Origin: Rickettsiales bacterium | GTDB lineage: Bacteria; Pseudomonadota; Alphaproteobacteria; Rickettsiales; UBA1997 | Length of the DNA stretch: 7,499 nt | Reading direction: 5' to 3' | NCBI GenBank assembly: GCA_009693885.1 | Contig: SHWK01000044.1 | Span: 1 to 7,499 of the forward strand | In this document: positions 1-5,454 of the stretch, piece after piece | Layout: each line of letters starts with the position of its first letter | Position numbering within the stretch: the stretch's first letter is position 1 | Position numbers and translations under genes: made by a program | Notes under the pieces: model-generated | Told to the model about the DNA's origin: nothing | What the model saw: the letters and a program-made list of their open reading frames with translations, nothing else | Database searches by the model: none

Positions 1-527
1 TTACTGCCCTTGCCTTTGACGATCAAATAGTTTTTTAATCCCACCACATCTTTTTGAATTGCGCTAATTGGCAGCGATACTAATTCTGTAACGCGTAACC
101 CTGCGGCATAAAGCACCTCTAGCATGCAGGCCATTCTTATTCCTAACTCTGAATCATCTTTATTGGCAAAATTTAAAAGCCGAAACATCTCTTCTTCGCT
201 TAATGCTTTGGGCAAAATAAAATCTTTTTTTGGGCTTTCTAAATTGGTGGTAGGGCTTGATTTTATTAGCTTCTCATCTTCTAAAAATTTATAAAAATTT
301 TTGAAACAAGAAATTTTGCGCGCGATTGATGATGATTTTAAATCTTTTTTATGAAGAAAATGCAGGTAAGATTTTATGTTATCGGGGCTTGCAGTTACAA
401 GCTTGGTGCCTTTTAAAAATTCTGCAAATAGTTCTAAATCTTTACGATAAGAAGAAATTGTATTCTGCGCCAAACCCTCTTCAGCGCGCAGTTTTTCAAG
501 AAAATTCGTGATTAAATCAGAATTCAT
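1..527 (-). CDS. xerD: Tyrosine recombinase XerD, N-terminal part (cut by left window edge)
   Basis: Site-specific tyrosine recombinase that, with XerC, resolves chromosome dimers at dif in the cytoplasm. The visible 175 codons contain the SAM-like DNA-binding domain (about residues 1-95; AQNTISSYRKDL and a basic helix around SSSIARKISCFKNFYKFL) and the start of the catalytic domain. The first catalytic arginine is R145 in LYAAGLRVTELVSL, and the beta-hairpin lysine is K173 in VKGKGS. The remaining H-x-x-R, H/W and nucleophilic tyrosine motifs lie beyond the edge. The TTA at positions 1-3 is not in frame as a stop; the gene reads out of the window. The ATG at 525-527 fits the usual XerD N-terminus. 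It overlaps the end of the upstream membrane-protein gene by 11 bases, and no Shine-Dalgarno precedes it, so translational coupling is likely. XerD is preferred over XerC or a phage integrase on overall resemblance to E. coli XerD; the paralogue assignment is less certain than the family. Confidence 0.88.
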   Translation of the reverse strand, partial: MNSDLITNFLEKLRAEEGLAQNTISSYRKDLELFAEFLKGTKLVTASPDNIKSYLHFLHKKDLKSSSIARKISCFKNFYKFLEDEKLIKSSPTTNLESPKKDFILPKALSEEEMFRLLNFANKDDSELGIRMACMLEVLYAAGLRVTELVSLPISAIQKDVVGLKNYLIVKGKGS

Positions 528-741
528 ATAATTTTTTTTCGCGCAATTCTTTGGGATTATCTGGGGTGCAAATATTGATTTTGTTTTTAAGATCAACCTC
601 AAGCGTGATGCGGTGTTGCGGCAGTTTTATTTCATCCTTAAGCAAAAAAGCCACCAACCCTAACATTGCCAAAAGACTCAGCCAAAAAACCAGTTGTTTA
701 AAGGTGCGAGAAAAAGTATTATCGTGAATATTGTAAAGCAT
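517..741 (-). CDS. Small single-pass membrane protein upstream of xerD, unknown function
   Basis: I do not recognise this 74-residue protein. It has a short polar N-terminus with basic residues (R13, K15), one hydrophobic segment at about residues 16-34 (QLVFWLSLLAMLGLVAFLL) and a charged C-terminal tail of about 40 residues rich in K, E and D. By the positive-inside rule the N-terminus is probably cytoplasmic and the tail periplasmic, though the tail is also basic in places, so topology is uncertain. It looks like a real gene because its stop lies inside the start of xerD (11-base overlap), it precedes xerD on the same strand, and the ORF fills the gap between xerD and the divergent M48 gene. 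The ATG at 739-741 is chosen because the next in-frame ATG (residue 26) would split the membrane segment. No Shine-Dalgarno is visible. Part of the coding region also holds a candidate promoter for the divergent protease gene. Confidence 0.65.
   Translation of the reverse strand: MLYNIHDNTFSRTFKQLVFWLSLLAMLGLVAFLLKDEIKLPQHRITLEVDLKNKINICTPDNPKELREKKLYEF
694..722 (+). promoter_or_regulatory. Candidate sigma70 promoter for the M48 protease operon
   Basis: A TTGTTT (694-699) and a TATTAT (717-722) are separated by 17 bases. The -10 matches TATAAT at 5 of 6 positions and the -35 matches TTGACA at 3 of 6. Transcription would begin near 729, giving a leader of about 50 nt before the ATG at 778. 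The element lies inside the divergent small-membrane-protein gene, which is plausible because only 36 bases separate the two start codons. AT-rich DNA produces such matches by chance, so this is tentative. Confidence 0.35.
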
Positions 742-777
742 CGATTATTATTGTTTCATATTGATCAAAACAAATTT

Positions 778-2151
778 ATGACACAGATTTTTGTAAAATC
801 CAAATTTTTTCTCACCCTAATTTTTGTCTTATTTTTTGCTATTTCTTCTCAAGCCTCTACTTCATTGATCCGCGATGCTGAAACCGAAAAATTCCTCCAC
901 GAAATTGCCGATCCAATTTTTGCCGCAGCAAATCTTGAGGCAAAAAATATTAACATTTATATTGTTAATGATGATGAAATTAACGCCTTTGTTAGTGGCG
1001 GACAAAATGTTTTTATCAATACTGGATTAATTCGCAAATATAAAACGCCCGATGCCCTGATTGGTGTAATCGCGCATGAAACTGGACACATTGCGGCTGG
1101 CCACATTGCGCGCTCTTCCGAAGAAATGAAAGATGCTAATAATACGATGTTGCTTAGTTATTTGCTGGGCATTGGTGCCTTGATTGGTGGCGCCCCAGAT
1201 GCGGGGCAGGCGATACTTCTTGGGGGCTCGCAAGCGGCAGAAAGAATGTTTTTAAAATATACTCGTGGACAAGAAGAGGCGGCGGATCGTCACGCGGCAA
1301 AATATCTTATCAAACTGCATTATCCAGCAGATGGCTTGGTTGAGTTGCTCGAATTTTTCGATCATGAAATGATTGGCTATAAAGGAAAAATCGATGAATA
1401 TGCACTAACTCACCCTGTTAGCAAAAAAAGAATTGAATATTTGCAAAGCAATTTTGTGCATATAAAATTTTCTGATAAAGAGTGGAATAAAAAATTACAA
1501 CCGCGGATGGATATAGTATTGGCAAAGCTTGAGGCCTTTATTGATGATCCAGAATTGTTGCTAAAAAAATATAAAAATCGTGATGATGATATTGCAAAAT
1601 ATGTTCGCGCCGTTGCGCTACATCGCAAAGGAAAAAGCCCGCAAGGCTTGAAATTGCTTGATGAAGTGATTTCTAAAAATGATCAAGATGGATTTTTATA
1701 TGAATTAAAAGCACAAATTTTATTTGAATCAGGAGATATCAGTAATGCGGTTCTTGCTTATAACAAAGCGATAACTTTGCTAGAGCCGCGAGATTCTGCG
1801 TCGATAAAAATTTCTTTTGCGCTTGCAATTTTAACTTTATCGACAAATGATTATTCGCTAATTGATATTGCATTGAAAAGATTAAAAGAGGCACAAGTTT
1901 TTGAAAGCGAAAATCCTTTCTTATATCGAGAATTTGCTAGCGCTTACAATAAAAATGGCGATGAGCCCAGATCTTTATTGGCTTTAGCAGAATATAATTT
2001 TTTAACGGGCGATAAAGAAAAAACTCGTAAATATGCAAAATTAGCGCAAGAAAAATTTGCTCAAGCAAAAAATAAAGATGCAATTAAGACAGATTTGATA
2101 AGGATTGATGATCTGTTAGAATTAGCAAAAGATGATAAAAAAACCCAATGA
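778..2151 (+). CDS. Secreted M48 family zinc metalloprotease with TPR-like tail (BepA/YfgC type)
   Basis: Predicted periplasmic zinc endopeptidase of the BepA/YfgC (COG4783) type, 457 residues. In E. coli the family member assists outer-membrane protein and LPS-transporter assembly and degrades misassembled proteins. A signal peptide is visible: basic N-terminus (K7, K9), hydrophobic core at about 10-23, and a likely cleavage after SQA (residue 26). The zinc site is HETGH at 100-104, with E166 of EEAAD as third ligand. H212 in THPVSKKR aligns with the histidine proposed to gate the BepA active site. A glycine-rich stretch (about 131-155) between the motifs may pack on the membrane. Residues 272 to about 440 form TPR-like helical pairs (ALHRKGKSPQGLKLLDEVI, then AQILFESGDISNAVLAYNKA). 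The ATG at 778 is preferred to an in-frame TTG at 694 because it puts the signal peptide at the N-terminus; no Shine-Dalgarno is seen. The stop overlaps the next gene by ATGA. The family is secure; the substrate is inferred. Confidence 0.92.
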   Translation: MTQIFVKSKFFLTLIFVLFFAISSQASTSLIRDAETEKFLHEIADPIFAAANLEAKNINIYIVNDDEINAFVSGGQNVFINTGLIRKYKTPDALIGVIAHETGHIAAGHIARSSEEMKDANNTMLLSYLLGIGALIGGAPDAGQAILLGGSQAAERMFLKYTRGQEEAADRHAAKYLIKLHYPADGLVELLEFFDHEMIGYKGKIDEYALTHPVSKKRIEYLQSNFVHIKFSDKEWNKKLQPRMDIVLAKLEAFIDDPELLLKKYKNRDDDIAKYVRAVALHRKGKSPQGLKLLDEVISKNDQDGFLYELKAQILFESGDISNAVLAYNKAITLLEPRDSASIKISFALAILTLSTNDYSLIDIALKRLKEAQVFESENPFLYREFASAYNKNGDEPRSLLALAEYNFLTGDKEKTRKYAKLAQEKFAQAKNKDAIKTDLIRIDDLLELAKDDKKTQ

Positions 2152-3278
2152 AAATATTTTTTAAAAAAATTCAGCACCTGTTGCAAAGGCTTTGGCGCTT
2201 GATTAGCAAAGATATTTTTGCCACACTAGAAGAGCTGCGCGCCATTATCCGCAACAGAAAATACATGACGCATTATCCCAAATTATTTGCAATTTTTTCA
2301 ATTATAGAGCATGAGCAATCATCGCAAGTTTTTGAGCTAAATCACGATGATTTTGAGATAATAAAAAATGAAATTTTGCATGATGAAAAAGTCAATAATC
2401 ATCACATTTTAGAATGTTTGCGTAGGTTGTTTCATGGCAGCAGTTTGGCTGAGGGGCATCACAAGGAAAGAGATAAAATTTTGCGTTATATATATGATGA
2501 ATTAAATGAGTTAATTAAAAGTGGCAATCATTACTATGATCCATTGATAAAGGCCATTCTGCGTGGCTTTCCACTGATTTTAAGTTATGATGATTATGGA
2601 GCTTTTAGAAAAATGCTTCATTATAAATCATGCAACTCTTTGCTGTTAATAAAATATGTTTTAGATAAAGAAAATTTCGATAATTTTTTCACCGAAGATG
2701 GAGATTTGGCTGATATTATTCTTGCTGCTTACCAAATCAATAATAAGTCAGCCTTTATGATGCTGGTTAGATATGTGCGTCAAAATAATTTATGGACAAT
2801 TGTTTTTGAAAAAAATAATCATGATATAAAAAACAAAATTCTTTCTGTTCATGGAGTGGATAAGAAGGGCATGGATTATGGCTCGGTGCTGTTTTCATAT
2901 TATGAGGATAAGTGGTTTACTAATGAGAAAAAAATCGAAAAAATGGAGCAATTTTTGCACGAAGTTTTTTCGCATCATTTGGGGCTGGATCAGAAGCGAA
3001 GAGTTATTAACTATGCCTCATTTAGCTTTTCTATATCTATGTCGCGAGCCCTTGGTTATGAAAATTTTATTGTTGAAAAAATGTTGAATGAAATTTCTGA
3101 GCGTTTTATTGATAAGAAAAATCGTACTAAAAAATTGCGGATTAAATTTATGATTAAGCCTTATAAGGCTAGTGGTGACAGGCCGTCAACTAAGATTAGG
3201 CCGCAAGAGTTTTTGGCGATTGCAAAATTAGCGCCGGAGGAGAATTGGTTGCTTAATAACGCGACCTACTTGCTGTAG
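2148..3278 (+). CDS. Hypothetical protein translationally coupled to the M48 protease
   Basis: I do not recognise this 376-residue protein and see no catalytic motif. It has no signal peptide. The N-terminus (about residues 1-21, MKIFFKKIQHLLQRLWRLIS) is strongly basic with regularly spaced hydrophobic residues and could form an amphipathic helix on the inner face of the membrane. The central part looks mostly helical, with alternating hydrophobic and charged stretches such as DYGAFRKMLHYKS and LADIILAAYQINNKSAFMML, perhaps a helical-repeat fold, though no regular repeat is clear. A basic patch lies at about 325-352 (NRTKKLRIKFMIKPYK and on), before a short hydrophobic C-terminal end. The start ATG overlaps the protease stop as ATGA, the strongest sign of co-translation and so perhaps a shared pathway. 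It is convergent with htpG, 32 bases away, with no clear hairpin terminator between them. Base composition matches the neighbours, so no transfer is evident. Confidence 0.8.
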   Translation: MKIFFKKIQHLLQRLWRLISKDIFATLEELRAIIRNRKYMTHYPKLFAIFSIIEHEQSSQVFELNHDDFEIIKNEILHDEKVNNHHILECLRRLFHGSSLAEGHHKERDKILRYIYDELNELIKSGNHYYDPLIKAILRGFPLILSYDDYGAFRKMLHYKSCNSLLLIKYVLDKENFDNFFTEDGDLADIILAAYQINNKSAFMMLVRYVRQNNLWTIVFEKNNHDIKNKILSVHGVDKKGMDYGSVLFSYYEDKWFTNEKKIEKMEQFLHEVFSHHLGLDQKRRVINYASFSFSISMSRALGYENFIVEKMLNEISERFIDKKNRTKKLRIKFMIKPYKASGDRPSTKIRPQEFLAIAKLAPEENWLLNNATYLL

Positions 3279-3310
3279 CTAATTCTGGATAAGGCTTGTC
3301 TGCGCATGGT

Positions 3311-5203
3311 TTATCGCATTAGTTTTTCTACTCGGCGAGAAAAATCTTTGGCGTTATCAATCGGTTCGCCTTCAATTATGCAAGCTAGATCGAACAAGGT
3401 GCGTATTGCTTCTTTGGCTTCTTCACGACCATTATCACTCACAATTTTTTCATTGAGATTTTTTACAATCGCATTGCTTGGATTGATCTCAAGGATTTTT
3501 GCAGAGCCTGCAAGAATTTGTTTTTGATCAAGAAGATAGCGTTCCATGCGAATATCCATCGACATTGAATCTACAGCCAAGCAGACTGGGCTATCAGTCA
3601 ATTTTTTTGAGATGCGCACATCTTTCACTTTTTCTCCCAAAATTTCTTTCATAAATTTGGTGAGATTTTCGAAGGCAGAAGTGGTGACATCCTTGATTTT
3701 ATTATCTTCCTCAGGTTCTTCTGGATTTTCTGAGGGGGCTTTATCGATGTTATCAAGCTCAATATCATGGCGAGTGATCGATTGAAAATCCTTCTCTTTG
3801 TAAGGCAGAGCGACTGTCATCCAAAAATCATCAACCGCATCAGTTAAAAATAAAACCTCAATATCTTTTTGTAGAAAAATTTCTAATTGTGGGCTTGATT
3901 TTATTTTTTCTACTGTTTCGCCAGTGAGATAGAAAATCTTGTCTTGGCCAGCTTTGGTGCGGTCTAGATACTCTGTCAGAGAGACTAATTTATCTGGAGA
4001 TTTTGAGGAATAAAAGCGGCAAATTTCGAGAATTTTTTCACGAAATTCTGAAGATTCGCACAATCCTTCTTTCAAAACTGCGCCGAAATTATTCCAGAAT
4101 TTTTGATATTCTTCTTCGCTGTCTAAGGCTTTTTTCTTAAGCTCGGAAAGCACTTTATTAACAACGGATTTTTTGATTTTTTCGAGCACTAAATTGTGCT
4201 GCAAAGTTTCGCGGCTGATGTTAAGTGGTAAATCATCAGAATCGATGAGACCGCGCAAAAAGCGCATCCAAGCTGGAACTAAATCTAAATCTTCACTGAT
4301 AAAAACTTTTTTCACATAAAGTTTTACCGATGGTTTACGATCTGGATGAAAGAGATCGAACGGCTTGGTTGAAGGCACGAAGAGCAAGTTAGTGTAAGTT
4401 GTAAGGCCTTCGACTTTATTGTGAATCGTCATGAATGGTTCGCCTGGTAAGTGCGAGACATGCTTGAAGAAGGCTTGATATTGCTCGCTTGAGATGCTTT
4501 CTTTAGGTAATGTCCAAAGTGCCGCGCCAGAATTTAAAACTTCAATTTTTGCACCTGCTTCGAGATTATCGGGGATGAATTCGATCTTGAGATTAACATG
4601 ATCGGAGTAGGTCTGCACGACATGTTTTAAATGAAAACGATCGAGAAAATCAGAGGCTTCATCCTTCAAATGCAAAATAATTTTAGTGCCGCGAGCGAGG
4701 TTTTCTGCGGCGTCGCCAATGCTAAAATTAGCGCTACCGTCAGATTCCCACTGAGAAGTTTCGCTTGAATCATATTTGCGTGATACTACAACCACCTTAT
4801 CCGCAACCATAAAACTAGAATAAAAACCCACACCAAATTGTCCGATTAAATTGACATCTTTGGCCTTATCGCCCGTGAGTGATTTTACAAAATTTTCAGT
4901 GCCCGAGCGCGCAATGGTACCAAGGTTTTGAATTAATTCTTCGCGATTCATGCCGATGCCATTATCGGTGATGATTAGCAGTTTTTTTGCTTTATCAATT
5001 TGCAGCGAAATTTTTAGTTCTTCGTTTTCTTGCAGTAGATCGTGATTTTGTGAGCTAAGATAGCGCAATTTGTCGCAAGCATCGGCCGCGTTAGAGATAA
5101 GCTCGCGCAGGGCCACATCCTTGTTGGTGTAGAGCGAATTGATCATTAGGTTTAATACTTTACCCACTTCTACATCGAAGGAGAATTGTTGTTTTTCGGT
5201 CAT
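3311..5203 (-). CDS. htpG: Hsp90 chaperone HtpG
   Basis: Cytosolic ATP-dependent Hsp90 chaperone, working as a homodimer on partly folded clients, usually with DnaK. At 630 residues it is complete and close to E. coli HtpG (624). The N-terminal GHKL ATPase domain shows E34 and N38 in RELISNAADACDKLR, D80 in DNGIGM, the lid region LGTIARSGT (94-102) and the glycine loop GQFGVGFYSSF (121-131). The middle domain has FDLFHPDRKPSVKLYVKKVFIS and the arginine that contacts ATP, R331 in LPLNISRETLQHN. The C-terminal dimerisation domain contains MDIRMERYLLDQKQ and ends with GEPIDNAKDFSRRVEKL. A short acidic segment near 505-520 (SENPEEPEEDNK) precedes it. The ATG gives the expected N-terminus. No Shine-Dalgarno is visible. 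A promoter with both sigma70 and heat-shock character lies just upstream (5238-5267). The gene is convergent with the 376-residue gene and divergent from the siderophore receptor, so it appears monocistronic. Confidence 0.98.
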   Translation of the reverse strand: MTEKQQFSFDVEVGKVLNLMINSLYTNKDVALRELISNAADACDKLRYLSSQNHDLLQENEELKISLQIDKAKKLLIITDNGIGMNREELIQNLGTIARSGTENFVKSLTGDKAKDVNLIGQFGVGFYSSFMVADKVVVVSRKYDSSETSQWESDGSANFSIGDAAENLARGTKIILHLKDEASDFLDRFHLKHVVQTYSDHVNLKIEFIPDNLEAGAKIEVLNSGAALWTLPKESISSEQYQAFFKHVSHLPGEPFMTIHNKVEGLTTYTNLLFVPSTKPFDLFHPDRKPSVKLYVKKVFISEDLDLVPAWMRFLRGLIDSDDLPLNISRETLQHNLVLEKIKKSVVNKVLSELKKKALDSEEEYQKFWNNFGAVLKEGLCESSEFREKILEICRFYSSKSPDKLVSLTEYLDRTKAGQDKIFYLTGETVEKIKSSPQLEIFLQKDIEVLFLTDAVDDFWMTVALPYKEKDFQSITRHDIELDNIDKAPSENPEEPEEDNKIKDVTTSAFENLTKFMKEILGEKVKDVRISKKLTDSPVCLAVDSMSMDIRMERYLLDQKQILAGSAKILEINPSNAIVKNLNEKIVSDNGREEAKEAIRTLFDLACIIEGEPIDNAKDFSRRVEKLMR

Positions 5204-5237
5204 TTTTATTTTGGATTATTTATTAAATATTTAAAAT

Positions 5238-5267
5238 AATATAATGTTTGGTGGATTGGTTTTCAAG
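5238..5267 (-). promoter_or_regulatory. Candidate htpG promoter with sigma70 and sigma32 features
   Basis: Read on the minus strand, TTGAAA (5266 to 5261) and TATATT (5243 to 5238) are separated by exactly 17 bases, each matching the sigma70 consensus at 5 of 6 positions. The -35 lies within CTTGAAA, the -35 core recognised by the heat-shock factor RpoH, and the -10 region reads CATTATAT, roughly like the C-rich/TAT element of alphaproteobacterial RpoH promoters. Transcription would start near 5231, about 28 nt before the htpG ATG. Heat-shock control is typical of htpG. The element is visible in the sequence; which sigma factor uses it is inferred. Confidence 0.65.
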
Positions 5268-5331
5268 GGGAGGGGTTGTTGTTTTAAGATTTATTTATTA
5301 ATCATAAAAAACTATTGCAAACTATTCTTAA

Positions 5332-5354
5332 ATGATAATGATTATCATTATCAT
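5332..5354. promoter_or_regulatory. Fur box (perfect 23-bp palindrome)
   Basis: Positions 5334-5352 read GATAATGATTATCATTATC, the exact reverse complement of the classical 19-bp Fur box. The symmetry extends two bases on each side to give 11-bp arms around a central T at 5343. Ferric uptake regulator bound with Fe2+ would repress the receptor gene, whose ATG is about 100 bases downstream, when iron is sufficient. A weak TTGCAA (5315-5320) with GATTAT (5340-5345), 19 bases apart, could be the promoter it covers, but I cannot place the start site. The site is also about 130 bases upstream of htpG, beyond that gene's promoter, so control of htpG is less likely. Confidence 0.9.
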
Positions 5355-5454
5355 ATTTTTTATAAAGCTAATTCATTCTTTAAAAATATAGATGATAAAA
5401 ATATCCTAGAAATCCTTTAGGGATAAGCTCTTAACCATCCAAACTATTTGTAAA

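Noticed and set aside
694..777. In-frame TTG start that would add 28 residues to the M48 protease
   Set aside because: It would bury the signal peptide inside the protein and extend into the opposing gene. The ATG at 778 gives a textbook signal peptide.
3157..3170. 14-bp perfect palindrome AGCCTTATAAGGCT
   Set aside because: It lies inside a coding region and encodes part of the basic patch. It is single and has no partner or context as a site.
3279..3310. Bidirectional terminator between the convergent genes
   Set aside because: No stable inverted repeat with a T run is present in the 32-base gap.
5332..5360. Palindrome followed by a T run, resembling an intrinsic terminator
   Set aside because: The stem is almost all A/T, no + strand gene ends nearby, and the sequence is an exact Fur box.
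5402..5425. Imperfect inverted repeat (TATCCTA / TAGGGATA) in the receptor leader, possible riboswitch or hairpin
   Set aside because: The arms are short with a bulge and a 9-base loop. No known riboswitch core is visible, and chance is sufficient in such sequence.
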